DNA of 64,000 nt from Flavobacteriaceae bacterium MAR_2010_72. GTDB taxonomy: Bacteria; Bacteroidota; Bacteroidia; Flavobacteriales; Flavobacteriaceae. Made by a program: the position numbers and the translations under genes. Within the stretch, counting starts at the first letter, position 1. Every line of letters begins with the position of its first letter. The stretch covers positions 992,001 through 1,056,000 of the forward strand of contig QXCW01000002.1 of NCBI GenBank assembly GCA_003550275.1, given 5' to 3'. The notes below the pieces were generated by a model. It saw only the letters and a list, made by a program, of their open reading frames with translations. It searched no databases and was not told the DNA's origin. This document shows, one piece after another, positions 17,801 to 27,778 of this stretch.

Positions 17801-18634
17801 CTATTCTTTATTGTTGGTTAACCATTGGTAGGCTTCAGGAAAATAGGTGCTCCAAAGGCTTTCATTGTGATGGCCATCTAGAATTACCTTATTTATAATG
17901 TGGTCGTCATTCACACCTTTTTCTTTTAGTAATTTGACTATTTCATGTTGATCGGATACCATATTCGATGCACTATCCATCGATTTACCTTCTTCAGAAC
18001 CCACCAAAAAATAAAACTTTTTGCCAGGGTCAATACTTGCTTCTTTAACAAGTGAGATTATTTCACTCTTATTAATCCAAATGGCGGGAGAAAATACGCC
18101 AGCTTTGCCAAAAACTTCAGGGTATTTAATCACTGCGTAAAGTGAAATTAAACCGCCTAATGATGAGCCCCAAATTGTAGTATGCTCTTTTGCTGATAAC
18201 GTTCTATATTTTGAATCCACTATAGGTTTTAGAGCTTCTATTATAAACTCTAAATACGCATCGCCTTTACCACCACCATATTTTGGATGAACATATGGTG
18301 TAAGCTCATCTATACGCTTTTCATTGCCGTGTTCGATACCAATAACGATAGATAAGTTGGTTTCTATGGAATCTAAATATTCATCAATTTTCCACTCACC
18401 CACATAAGATGTTTTATCATCAAAAAGATTTTGAGCATCATGCATATAAATGACCGGATATGATTTGTTGGAGTCCTTGTAACCTTTTGGGAGATAAATC
18501 CAAATGGTTTTTTGAGTGTCCAATTGTGGCGCCTCAATAGTGAATTTACTAACCTGTTTAGAGGCTGTGCTTTGGGCTTCAATTTTAAATGTTGAAACTA
18601 GGATAAAGAAAAAAAGAAAAGACGCGATTTTCAT
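17801..18634 (-). CDS. Secreted alpha/beta-hydrolase esterase (Fes/EstD-like)
   Basis: 277 aa. Signal peptide about residues 1-20. The nucleophile elbow GSSLGG places Ser158 in GxSxG, and a likely catalytic His is in GHHNESLW near the C-terminus. IYLPKGYKDSNKSYPVIYMH is the opening strand of the 'putative esterase' family that includes enterobactin esterase Fes and feruloyl-esterase-like enzymes. The substrate is unknown. It would act in the periplasm or outside. DUF1456 follows directly downstream. Confidence 0.82.
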   Translation of the reverse strand: MKIASFLFFFILVSTFKIEAQSTASKQVSKFTIEAPQLDTQKTIWIYLPKGYKDSNKSYPVIYMHDAQNLFDDKTSYVGEWKIDEYLDSIETNLSIVIGIEHGNEKRIDELTPYVHPKYGGGKGDAYLEFIIEALKPIVDSKYRTLSAKEHTTIWGSSLGGLISLYAVIKYPEVFGKAGVFSPAIWINKSEIISLVKEASIDPGKKFYFLVGSEEGKSMDSASNMVSDQHEIVKLLKEKGVNDDHIINKVILDGHHNESLWSTYFPEAYQWLTNNKE

Positions 18635-18901
18635 GACATAAAATTAGTAAAAGCAACGTATTAAACACATTAAATTTCAATAATAAGGATTTGTTAAGTA
18701 ACAGTAAATGGTTTCCCGATATTCGACGAAATACAAAAATTATGTAAACATCTATTAATCAGTCTTTTAAAAATTATTTTAAGGTCATTGTACGAATTTA
18801 ACGACGAATAGCACTTTTTTTTTCGATAAGCTACAAAATATGCGGGATTATCACATTTGAAATCTGCTTAACTTTATCTTAAATAATTAATCCTCCTCAC
18901 A

Positions 18902-19303
18902 ATGATAAATCGTGTTGAAAAATTGAGTCTGCTTTCAGAAATGATCGCCTTCGCCCAAATCGATGCAAATATTAAATCTATTGAATACAAATTTTTATTG
19001 GGAGTTGCAAAACAACTTGAAATTTGCCAGGAAGATTTTGATTATTTATTTGCACATCCAGTAACCTACGTCCATTTAAAATCGCATAGTGAACGCATTG
19101 TTCAGTTTCATCGTTTAGTTTTATTAATGAATTTAGACCAAAATATTGGCGATAAGGATTTGATTAAACTTCACAACTTTGGTTTGCGAATGGGTTTGAG
19201 CCATGAATCAATAAATAGAGTGTTGGATGTGATGGAAAGTTTTCCAAATAAAATTGTTCCACCTGACTTTTTAATTGAAATATTTAAGGTTCAGTACAAT
19301 TAG
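18902..19303 (+). CDS. TerB-like protein, convergent with uvrB
   Basis: 133 aa, all-helical, cytoplasmic. The opening LLSEMIAFAQIDANIKSIEYKFLLGVAKQL has the TerB-like D-x-x-I-x-x-x-E pattern of a metal-binding loop. A second half (LLMNLDQNIGDKDLIKLHNFGLRMG) repeats the same plan. Homologs next to uvrB are sometimes named 'excinuclease ABC subunit B' by transfer from the neighbour, but there is no UvrB sequence here. It is transcribed towards uvrB from a divergent region of 267 bp shared with the esterase gene. Confidence 0.7.
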   Translation: MINRVEKLSLLSEMIAFAQIDANIKSIEYKFLLGVAKQLEICQEDFDYLFAHPVTYVHLKSHSERIVQFHRLVLLMNLDQNIGDKDLIKLHNFGLRMGLSHESINRVLDVMESFPNKIVPPDFLIEIFKVQYN

Positions 19304-19392
19304 GGTTAATACTCAATATTGAAATTTCAAATTCCAATTACTATATTAAGGATAGGTTTGTTGGATTTAGGTACTTTTAATTTGAAATTTTG

Positions 19393-21396
19393 TTACACCT
19401 TTAGTTTCTCTAATTTATCTTGGTACATTTTTATTTCATCTCTGAACTTGGCAGCTTGCATAAAGTCTAAAGCTTTGGCTGCTTCTTCCATGAATTTTCG
19501 TTTTTCACGAATCTTTTTTTCCAATTGCCCTTTACTTAAATACTCACTTTCAGGTTCGGCAGCTTTTAAGGCCTCTAATTCATAACTATAAGTGCTCACC
19601 GAATTTTTAGCAAGTGCATTTGCTAAACTTTTGTTCAAAGCTGTTGGTGTTATATTGTTGGCTGTATTGTAGGCAATTTGTTTTTCTCGGCGATAATTGG
19701 TCTCTTCAATAGTTTTTTGCATACTATTGGTAATTTTATCTGCATACATAATGGCTTTTCCATCAAGATGACGGGCCGCTCGACCAACAGTTTGTGTTAG
19801 TGATCTCGCCGATCGTAAAAACCCTTCCTTATCAGCATCAAGTATAGCAACTAGAGAAACTTCAGGTAAATCTAGTCCTTCACGCAATAAATTAACGCCT
19901 ACCAAAACGTCAAACAATCCTTTACGCAGATCTTGCATAATTTCCACACGTTCCAGTGTATCTACATCACTGTGGATGTAACGCACTCTTATTTGAATTC
20001 GGTCTAAATATTTAGTCAATTCTTCGGCCATACGTTTGGTCAAGGTGGTCACTAAAGTACGCTCATCTTTTTCGACGCGTTGTTGAATTTCTTCAATTAA
20101 ATCGTCAATTTGATTCAAACTGGGACGTACTTCGATTATTGGATCTAAAAGGCCCGTAGGTCTAATCACCTGTTCAACGTAGATACCGTCTGTTTTTTGT
20201 AACTCATAATCCGCTGGTGTGGCGCTCACATAAATGACCTGATTTTGCAGTGCTTCAAATTCTTCAAACTTTAAAGGGCGATTATCCATGGCTGCCGGAA
20301 GCCTAAATCCGTATTCTACTAAATTTTCTTTTCGACTTCGGTCACCGCCATACATAGCATGGACTTGAGATATGGTGACATGACTTTCATCAATCACCAT
20401 TAAAAAATCTTCAGGAAAGTAATCCAACAAACAAAAAGGGCGAGTTCCCGGTAGACGACCATCTAAATAACGGGAGTAATTTTCAATTCCAGAGCAATAG
20501 CCTAATTCACGAATCATTTCAAGGTCAAACTCTGTTCGCTCTTTAAGGCGTTTGGCTTCGAGATGCTTGCCAATGTCTTTAAAGTAGTCGTATTGCTTCA
20601 TCAAGTCATCCTGAATGTCTTTAATCGCATTCTGAAGAACTTCGGGAGACGTAACAAACATGTTGGCCGGATAAATATTTAATCGGTCGTATTTTTCAAT
20701 AACTTGATTGGTTTGAATGTTGAATGCTTCAATTTCTTCAATTTCATCGCCAAAAAAATGAATTCTGAAGGCATCATCAGCATAACTTGGAAACACATCA
20801 ACGGTATCACCTTTTATTCTAAAATTCCCATGGTTAAAGTCTGCTTCTGTACGAGAATATAAACTTTGCACCAATTGATGTAGAAGTTTGGTCCGTGAAA
20901 TGATCTGGTCTTTTTTAATAGAAATGACGTTTTTTTGAAATTCAACGGGATTACCTATACCATAAAGACAGGATACTGAGGCTACTACAATTACATCACG
21001 GCGCCCAGACAAAAGTGATGAGGTTGTACTTAAGCGCATTTTTTCAATTTCTTCGTTGATTGAAAGGTCTTTTTCTATATAAACTCCAGAAACAGGAATA
21101 TAAGCTTCGGGTTGATAATAATCATAATAGGATACAAAATATTCAACAGCATTATCTGGAAAAAACTGTTTAAATTCTGAATAAAGCTGCGCTGCTAAGG
21201 TTTTATTATGAGCCAAAACTAAGGTGGGACGTTGGACTTCTTCAATCACATTCGCCACCGTAAAGGTTTTACCAGAACCTGTGACTCCTAATAAGGTTTG
21301 GTATTTTTCATTGGAGTTGATGCCTTCGGTTAATTGCCTAATAGCATCTGGTTGATCTCCGGTAGGCTTGAATTCTGATTTGACTTTAAAACGCAT
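19393..21396 (-). CDS. uvrB: Excinuclease ABC subunit B
   Basis: 667 aa, complete. DNA-damage-verifying helicase of nucleotide excision repair, working with UvrA and UvrC. Walker A GVTGSGKT is at residues 37-44. The aromatic beta-hairpin region YYDYYQPEAYIP (near 91-102) is present, followed by Walker B-like VIDESHV near 336, helicase motifs, and the C-terminal UVR domain (EEAAKALDFMQAAKFRDEI) that binds UvrC. The promoter candidate lies 4 nt from the ATG, so the mRNA may be leaderless. Confidence 0.97.
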   Translation of the reverse strand: MRFKVKSEFKPTGDQPDAIRQLTEGINSNEKYQTLLGVTGSGKTFTVANVIEEVQRPTLVLAHNKTLAAQLYSEFKQFFPDNAVEYFVSYYDYYQPEAYIPVSGVYIEKDLSINEEIEKMRLSTTSSLLSGRRDVIVVASVSCLYGIGNPVEFQKNVISIKKDQIISRTKLLHQLVQSLYSRTEADFNHGNFRIKGDTVDVFPSYADDAFRIHFFGDEIEEIEAFNIQTNQVIEKYDRLNIYPANMFVTSPEVLQNAIKDIQDDLMKQYDYFKDIGKHLEAKRLKERTEFDLEMIRELGYCSGIENYSRYLDGRLPGTRPFCLLDYFPEDFLMVIDESHVTISQVHAMYGGDRSRKENLVEYGFRLPAAMDNRPLKFEEFEALQNQVIYVSATPADYELQKTDGIYVEQVIRPTGLLDPIIEVRPSLNQIDDLIEEIQQRVEKDERTLVTTLTKRMAEELTKYLDRIQIRVRYIHSDVDTLERVEIMQDLRKGLFDVLVGVNLLREGLDLPEVSLVAILDADKEGFLRSARSLTQTVGRAARHLDGKAIMYADKITNSMQKTIEETNYRREKQIAYNTANNITPTALNKSLANALAKNSVSTYSYELEALKAAEPESEYLSKGQLEKKIREKRKFMEEAAKALDFMQAAKFRDEIKMYQDKLEKLKV

Positions 21397-21400
21397 GTTG

Positions 21401-21408
21401 CAAAATTA
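21401..21408 (-). promoter_or_regulatory. Candidate uvrB -7 box (TAATTTTG), almost at the ATG
   Basis: TAATTTTG on the minus strand is an exact TAnnTTTG match only 4 nt upstream of the uvrB ATG. Transcription from it would begin at or next to the start codon. Confidence 0.45.
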
Positions 21409-21411
21409 CAC

Positions 21412-21439
21412 AAAAAAAGTCGCCTATCATTTGGCGATT
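21412..21439 (-). terminator. Terminator-like hairpin just upstream of uvrB
   Basis: On the minus strand AATCGCC and GGCGACT (8-nt loop, one G-T pair) precede a run of seven T, ending 15 nt before the uvrB ATG. It faces into uvrB although no same-strand gene lies upstream. Confidence 0.5.
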
Positions 21440-21569
21440 CATTTGTACTAGTAGTGATAACTTAGTGGAATAAAAACCGAGTAATTTTAATAATAGTTAT
21501 ATGGTAAATTTTGTCAGCCAAGTTGTAAATGATTCTAATGGACTTTGCTAGATTAATTTGTATACTTGT

Positions 21570-24407
21570 ATGGTAATATCAACAAGTTCTAATTTGTTTC
21601 ATCAACTAAAATATAGCCTAATTCTTCTTTTTTTGAGTATTTCATTGGTGAATGCTCAAGAATTACCACCTATTCAAGTATTTACGCCGAATATGTATAA
21701 CGGGGAGAATCAAAATTGGGCGATTTCTCAATCCCCAAACAAGTATATTTATGTTGCTAACAATAAAGGCTTGTTGGAATTTAATGGTGCTTACTGGAAA
21801 CGTTACCCATCTCCAAATGAAACGGTTATTAGGTCGCTTAAAGTTATCAATAACTTTATTTATGCAGGTTTTCATGGTGAATTTGGTTTTTGGAAACGAA
21901 ATATACTGGGGGATTTGGATTATGTAGCTCTGTCTAAACATTTAGAGATCCAATTACTAGAAGATGAGGAATTTTGGAATATTGTGGATATAGATCACTA
22001 CATTTTATTTCAGTCTTTAAAAAGGATATATATATATGATACACTAAAGAAAGAACATAAAATAATAAGTTCAAAGACCTATCTCCCAAAAATGTTCAAA
22101 GTTGATGGCAGTATCTATTTCCAGAAAATGGACGATGGTATTTATAAAATTGAAAACGGAGATGAAGTATTAGTTTCAAATGATGCTATAGTAAAGAACA
22201 ATATTGTGGTGAATGCATACAGTCATCATAACAAGTTATTATTTCAAACCCAAGGCAAAGGATTTTATTATTTAGTTGATGGGAAAATGAATAAATGGGA
22301 AATATCTGCTAATCCCTTCCTCAATCAAATAAGTGTTTATAGTAGTATTAAACTTCAAGATAATAGTTTTGCTTTAGGGACTATTTCTAAAGGACTTATT
22401 CATTTAACAGAGAATGGGGATTTAAATTATGAAATCAATCAATCAAAAGGATTGAGTAACAACACAGTACTGTCACTTTTTGAAGATGAAGATCGCAATA
22501 TTTGGTTAGGATTGGATAATGGCATCAATTGTATTAATATGGCTTCCCCTTATAAGGTATTCAATGATGCTGTTGGTAATTTGGGTACGATTTATGCCTC
22601 TGCGGTTTATGATGGTTATTTATATTTAGGTACTAATCAAGGTCTTTTTTATAAAACTTATAATACAGACGATGCCTTCCAATTAATCCAAGAAACCAGA
22701 GGTCAAGTTTGGTGTTTGCAGGAATATGATAACACCTTGTTTTGCGGTCATAATAATGGAACCTATGTTGTAAAAGGAGATAAAGTAGACCTCATTTGTG
22801 ATATTGATGGAACTTGGAACATTAGATCTATTCCACAGAGCAATAAAGATTTATTAGTCCAAGGGAATTATAATGGACTTTATGTTCTTGAAAAAAAAGA
22901 CGGAAAATGGTCATTTAGAAATAAAATTCAAGGCTTTGATATCTCATCAAGGTATTTCGAATTTCTAAATTATCATGAAGTTTTTGTAAGTCATGAGTAT
23001 AAAGGACTTTTTAAGATAACGCTAAATGATTCTTATGTGAAAGCCACAAAAATTGAATTAGAACCATCAATAGAAAAGGGTTCAAACTCGAGTGTTTTAA
23101 AATATAATGATGCCGTTTTTTATGCTTATAAAGAAGGGGTTTTTAGATATGATAAAATAAGTCGTAAGTTTTTAAAAGAGACGGTTTTAAGTAAAATATT
23201 TGATAAAGAAAGTTATAATTCTGGTAAATTAATTGCTGATCAAGACTCCAAAATGCTTTGGGGGTTTTCAAAAAAAGATTTGACTTTAGTGTCTCCAGGA
23301 GAGCTTTCCAATACACCAAAGTTAAATACAATTTCTTTTCCCTATAGTTTAAGAAAAGGTATGACCGGTTACGAGTCTATTTCTAATTTAGGGAACAACA
23401 AATTTTTATTAGGCTCCTTCAACGGATATATTGTGATTGACTGGGATAAACTAGAATCCAAAACCTACGAAATTCATATTAATACTATAAGAATTAACGC
23501 ATTAGGTGAAGAACCTCAACCAATAGACGTTAACAGCGTATATAGCTTTAAGAACAAGGAGAATAATATCGATTTCACCTTTAGTATTGCCGAGTTTGAT
23601 AGTTATCAAGAACAAGAATATCAATACCAGCTAAAAGGCTTATATAATCATTGGAGTGAATGGTCAGATGTTCCAAGTATACAATTTAATAACTTACCAT
23701 TTGGCGATTATGAGTTTAATGTGAGAGGACGTGTTGGGAACAATCTTACTACCAATATAGGGTCTTATAAATTTAGTATTCAAAAGCCTTGGCACTTATC
23801 TACTTCTGCAATTATACTCTATATCTTAGGTGTTATTTTGTTTTCATATTTTATGCATAATCTCTACAAACGCTATTATGAAAAACAACGACTTAAATTG
23901 ATGCGAGAAACGGAAAGAGAACTTGAACTTAAAAAACTAGAAAATAAAGAGCAATTAACCCGTTTTGAAAATGAAAAATTACAACAAGATATAGATAACA
24001 AAAATCGGGAATTAGCCATATCTACAATGAGTTTAATTAAGAAAAATGAATTTCTAAATAGCTTAAAAAGCGAACTCAAGACCAAAAATAAAACAGGTAA
24101 AAGTTTAAGTTCTGTAATAAAAATCATTGATAGAAATCTTAACAACAATGACGACTGGAATTTATTCCAAGAAGCCTTTAATAATGCAGATAAGGATTTT
24201 CTTAAGAAAATTAAAAACCAACATCCAACTTTAACCCCTAACGATTTAAGACTTTGTGCTTATTTGCGCTTGAATTTATCATCTAAAGAAATTGCGCCTC
24301 TCCTTAACATTTCACCTAGAAGTGTGGAAGTAAAACGCTATCGTTTAAGGAAAAAAATGAATTTAGAACACGATGAAAGCTTAACAAATTACATTTTGGA
24401 AATTTAA
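21570..24407 (+). CDS. Membrane-spanning glycan sensor/transcription regulator (propeller, Y_Y_Y, HTH)
   Basis: 945 aa from the ATG at 21570; the open frame extends upstream only from a TTG. Order of parts: signal/anchor (residues 1-30), two seven-bladed propeller-like sensor regions (~31-640, e.g. NIWLGLDNGI and LYLGTNQGLF), a Y_Y_Y domain (~645-735, YQLKGLYNHWSEWSDV), one transmembrane helix (~745-765), a coiled coil, and a C-terminal LuxR-type helix-turn-helix (~885-945, LSSKEIAPLLNISPRSVEV). It senses oligosaccharides in the periplasm and binds DNA in the cytoplasm. It stands directly upstream of the SusC gene, so it very likely controls the glucan locus. Confidence 0.88.
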   Translation: MVISTSSNLFHQLKYSLILLFLSISLVNAQELPPIQVFTPNMYNGENQNWAISQSPNKYIYVANNKGLLEFNGAYWKRYPSPNETVIRSLKVINNFIYAGFHGEFGFWKRNILGDLDYVALSKHLEIQLLEDEEFWNIVDIDHYILFQSLKRIYIYDTLKKEHKIISSKTYLPKMFKVDGSIYFQKMDDGIYKIENGDEVLVSNDAIVKNNIVVNAYSHHNKLLFQTQGKGFYYLVDGKMNKWEISANPFLNQISVYSSIKLQDNSFALGTISKGLIHLTENGDLNYEINQSKGLSNNTVLSLFEDEDRNIWLGLDNGINCINMASPYKVFNDAVGNLGTIYASAVYDGYLYLGTNQGLFYKTYNTDDAFQLIQETRGQVWCLQEYDNTLFCGHNNGTYVVKGDKVDLICDIDGTWNIRSIPQSNKDLLVQGNYNGLYVLEKKDGKWSFRNKIQGFDISSRYFEFLNYHEVFVSHEYKGLFKITLNDSYVKATKIELEPSIEKGSNSSVLKYNDAVFYAYKEGVFRYDKISRKFLKETVLSKIFDKESYNSGKLIADQDSKMLWGFSKKDLTLVSPGELSNTPKLNTISFPYSLRKGMTGYESISNLGNNKFLLGSFNGYIVIDWDKLESKTYEIHINTIRINALGEEPQPIDVNSVYSFKNKENNIDFTFSIAEFDSYQEQEYQYQLKGLYNHWSEWSDVPSIQFNNLPFGDYEFNVRGRVGNNLTTNIGSYKFSIQKPWHLSTSAIILYILGVILFSYFMHNLYKRYYEKQRLKLMRETERELELKKLENKEQLTRFENEKLQQDIDNKNRELAISTMSLIKKNEFLNSLKSELKTKNKTGKSLSSVIKIIDRNLNNNDDWNLFQEAFNNADKDFLKKIKNQHPTLTPNDLRLCAYLRLNLSSKEIAPLLNISPRSVEVKRYRLRKKMNLEHDESLTNYILEI

Positions 24408-24458
24408 GTACTATACAAGTTTTAATTTCACCCATACATCACCACAACAATTTAGTGT

Positions 24459-24492
24459 AAATGTTAAAAACTAAACTACATTTTTAACATTT
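24459..24492. promoter_or_regulatory. 12-bp perfect inverted repeat upstream of susC
   Basis: Arms AAATGTTAAAAA (24459-24470) and TTTTTAACATTT (24481-24492) with a 10-bp spacer. The centre-to-centre distance of 22 bp equals two DNA turns. It lies 149 bp before the SusC start. It may be an operator for the upstream regulator. It has no T tract typical of a terminator. Confidence 0.5.
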
Positions 24493-24589
24493 TAAAATGA
24501 ACGCAACACTAGTCTAGCAATACAAAAATTGTGAATTCCCTAATAAAAAAGGTTTTTTTTTGAATTGTATACTTTTTGTAGTGTTTCTT

Positions 24590-24622
24590 TTTGTGGTATT
24601 CATAATCAGGACTTTTAATTTG
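24590..24622 (+). promoter_or_regulatory. Weak candidate promoter of the glucan operon
   Basis: TTTG at 24590-24593 and TAATTTG at 24616-24622, 22 nt apart, followed by GC. The -7 element is one base shorter than consensus, so this is tentative. The SusC ATG is 19 nt downstream. Confidence 0.3.
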
Positions 24623-24640
24623 CACCGAAAGTTTTAAACT

Positions 24641-27600
24641 ATGAATATGAATACAAAAATTTTAAGCTTATTGTTCTTACTTTTCACCACATTTTTGTTC
24701 TCACAGAATGTTGAAGTAAAAGGTCTAGTAGTAGACCAAGAATCAGGAATTCCAATAATTGGAGCAAATGTAGCAGTAAAAAACTCCAACCAAGGAGCAG
24801 TTACAGACTTCGATGGGAATTTTACAATTTCTAATGTACCTGTGGGTGCGGTATTATCAATAAGTTATCTAGGTTATGTCACAACTGAAGTAGTTGTTAA
24901 TAATGCTTCTTTTTTAGAAATTAAATTATTGACAGATGTTGCTTCACTTGATGAAGTAGTAGTAGTTGGTTACGGTACTCAAAAGAAGAGTGTAGTAACT
25001 GGTGCAATTTCAAGTGTACGGGCTGCAGAATTAGACAATCTTCCTATTGAAAGAGTGGAACAAGCGCTTCAAGGTAGAGTATCTGGTGTTGTAGTATCTT
25101 CCAATTCAGGACAACCAGGGTCAGACGCCACCGTTAGGGTTAGGGGTATTACAACGTTTGATCAAAATGGAGGAAATAATCCATTATGGGTAATTGATGG
25201 TGTAATTGTTGACCAAACAGGTATTGGTTATCTAAACGAATCTGACATCGCATCTATAGAAGTGTTAAAGGACGCAGCATCATTGGCTATTTATGGTGCT
25301 CGAGCAGCTTCTGGAGTTATTATGGTAACTACTAAACAAGGAAAATCAGGTAAACTTTCATTTAGCTATAACGGCTTTGTAGGTGTTTCTAGCCCAGAAA
25401 AAAAGTTAGATCTTTTAAATGCACCGGAATATGCCGCATTAATGAATGAAAGATCGGTTGCTAGTGGTGGTGCTATTTTGTATCCTAATATAAATGCGTT
25501 TGGTGTTGGTACTGACTGGCAAGATTTAATCTTTGAAGATAATGCAATTCGTACAAATCATGAGTTTAGTATAAGCGGAGGAAATGATGTATCAACATTC
25601 TTTGCTTCATTTGGATTAAGTGATCAAGAGGGGATTATTACTTCAGAAGTTTCACGTTTTAACAAGAAAAATATCAGATTAAATTCTAATCACAAACTCT
25701 CAAAATACATTACTGTTGGTCAAACCTTAGGTTATGCTCATAAAAGATCTCAAGGGGTAGCTACTAATGGAGAGTTTGGAGGTGTTATTAGTTCAGCTTT
25801 GAATCTAGATCCTCTTACCCCGGCTGTAATTACCGATCCTGATGTTGCAAATAATATACCTTACAGTAATAATCCAGTATTAAGAGACGAAAATGGAAAT
25901 CCATACGGTATCTCTAGTTTAGTAGGGCAAGAGATGACCAATCCTTTGGCATTTGTGAAAACTATGTTAGGTAATTATGGATGGTCAGATGATTTTGTAG
26001 GAAATGCTTTTGTGGAATTTGCTCCAATTGAAGGATTAACGTTTAAAACATCTGTTGGTGGCAAACTTGCCTATTATGGAAATGAATCTTTTACTCCTGT
26101 ATTTTATTTATCACCAACATTCAACAGGTCTAATAATGTTTTTGCCAGAGGAAGAAATAAAACATTTGCATGGAATATAGAAAATGTAGCTTCATATAGC
26201 AAAATTATAGGAAACCATGATTTTACATTGTTAGTTGGACAAGGTACCTATGTTGATAATATTACAAGTGGCGTTGGGGTAGCTTATTTTGATATACCAG
26301 CCACGAGTTTTAAAGAAGCAAGTTTTAATTTCAGTACCCCAACCGAAAATATTACCGCGGGAGCTTATGACGGTGTTGAGCATCGTGTGACATCACTGTT
26401 TTCCAGATTAAATTATAATTATGATGGAAAGTATTTGTTTACAGGTGTCATCCGTAGAGATGGTTCTTCAAGATTTGGTAAAAATAATCGATTCGGAATA
26501 TTTCCTTCGTTTTCTGCTGGATGGGTAGCTGATCAAGAAAATTTCTGGCCAGAAAATAAAGTTATAAACCGATTAAAAATAAGGGGAGGTTATGGTGTTA
26601 CAGGAAATGATGCCATAGGTGATTTTGGTTATTTAGCACTCGTTTCTGGAGGTAGAAATTATACATTTGGTAATAATCCTGCCGAAAGTTTAATAATTGG
26701 TTTTAGCCCAACGGCTCCAGATAATCCAGATTTAAAATGGGAGGAAACGTCTCAATTAAATGTGGGGTTTGAGTCTAAATTCTTCAATAAAATCGATGTA
26801 ACGTTTGATTACTTTATCAAGAAAACTTCAGGAATTCTTCAACCAAGTGAAATTCCGGCGTTTGTTGGAGCAGAAGCAAACCCACTCGCCAATGTGGCTG
26901 ATATGGAGAATAAAGGATTAGAATTAGAATTAGGGTATCGTCAAAATTTCGGAGATTTTAACTTAAAAATCGGCGGAAATGTATCCTATATACAAAATGA
27001 AATCACTTTCCTTGGTGAAGGGAAAGAATTTATTGGAGGAAGTGCAGGATTTCAAGGACAGGGTACTATTACTAGAACTCAAGTTGGAGAATCCTACAAC
27101 TCATTTTACGGGCTCAAAACTGATGGAATTTTTCAAAATGTTGCAGAAATCAATGCCTATACCAACTCAACCGGAGGCTTGATTCAACCTAATGCAAGCC
27201 CAGGTGATTTTAGATGGGTTGATGTTGATGGAGATGGATCTATTGGAGATGGAGACAAAACTATTTTAGGAAGCCCTTTACCAGATTTTACATTTGGACT
27301 CACACTTAATTTGAGTTATAAAAACTTTGATTTTATGGCTTTTGCACAAGGTGCTGCAGGTAATAAAATCTTTCAAGGCTTAAGAAGATTGGATATATTA
27401 AATGCAAACTATCAAAAAGTTGCATTGAGTAGATGGACAGGAGAAGGTTCTACAAACAGTTATCCTAGATTAGTTAAAGACGATCCTAATGGCAACTTTA
27501 GTAGATTTTCCGATTTCTATTTAGAAGATGGAGATTATGTTAGATTGAAAACAATTCAATTTGGATTTACTTTACCTTCTGAAGCAATTAGTAGTATCGG

Positions 27601-27760
27601 ACTTCAGAAAGTACGGGTGTTTATAACAGGAGAAAATATAATAACCTTTACAGATTATTCAGGGTACGACCCAGAGATCGGCGGGAATGTATTAGGTATT
27701 GATAAAGGATATTACCCGCAAGCAAGATCTTTTATGATGGGAGTTAACTTACAATTTTAA
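24641..27760 (+). CDS. SusC-like TonB-dependent outer-membrane receptor
   Basis: 1039 aa. After the signal peptide (residues 1-22) comes a carboxypeptidase-regulatory-like domain (~25-100, VKGLVVDQESGIPIIGANVA). The SusC motif DEVVVVGYGTQKK and the plug domain (~105-230, WVIDGVIVDQTG) follow, then a 22-strand-type barrel ending in aromatic FMMGVNLQF. It forms the TonB-driven import pore for beta-glucan oligosaccharides, capped by the SusD protein encoded 18 nt downstream. It is the first gene of the operon after the regulator. Confidence 0.95.
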   Translation: MNMNTKILSLLFLLFTTFLFSQNVEVKGLVVDQESGIPIIGANVAVKNSNQGAVTDFDGNFTISNVPVGAVLSISYLGYVTTEVVVNNASFLEIKLLTDVASLDEVVVVGYGTQKKSVVTGAISSVRAAELDNLPIERVEQALQGRVSGVVVSSNSGQPGSDATVRVRGITTFDQNGGNNPLWVIDGVIVDQTGIGYLNESDIASIEVLKDAASLAIYGARAASGVIMVTTKQGKSGKLSFSYNGFVGVSSPEKKLDLLNAPEYAALMNERSVASGGAILYPNINAFGVGTDWQDLIFEDNAIRTNHEFSISGGNDVSTFFASFGLSDQEGIITSEVSRFNKKNIRLNSNHKLSKYITVGQTLGYAHKRSQGVATNGEFGGVISSALNLDPLTPAVITDPDVANNIPYSNNPVLRDENGNPYGISSLVGQEMTNPLAFVKTMLGNYGWSDDFVGNAFVEFAPIEGLTFKTSVGGKLAYYGNESFTPVFYLSPTFNRSNNVFARGRNKTFAWNIENVASYSKIIGNHDFTLLVGQGTYVDNITSGVGVAYFDIPATSFKEASFNFSTPTENITAGAYDGVEHRVTSLFSRLNYNYDGKYLFTGVIRRDGSSRFGKNNRFGIFPSFSAGWVADQENFWPENKVINRLKIRGGYGVTGNDAIGDFGYLALVSGGRNYTFGNNPAESLIIGFSPTAPDNPDLKWEETSQLNVGFESKFFNKIDVTFDYFIKKTSGILQPSEIPAFVGAEANPLANVADMENKGLELELGYRQNFGDFNLKIGGNVSYIQNEITFLGEGKEFIGGSAGFQGQGTITRTQVGESYNSFYGLKTDGIFQNVAEINAYTNSTGGLIQPNASPGDFRWVDVDGDGSIGDGDKTILGSPLPDFTFGLTLNLSYKNFDFMAFAQGAAGNKIFQGLRRLDILNANYQKVALSRWTGEGSTNSYPRLVKDDPNGNFSRFSDFYLEDGDYVRLKTIQFGFTLPSEAISSIGLQKVRVFITGENIITFTDYSGYDPEIGGNVLGIDKGYYPQARSFMMGVNLQF

Positions 27761-27778
27761 TAAAAAATTACACGAATT

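Noticed and set aside
18902-19303. Name 'excinuclease ABC subunit B' for the gene beside uvrB
   Set aside because: It has no UvrB helicase motifs and is a small helical TerB-like protein; the name would be transferred from its neighbour.
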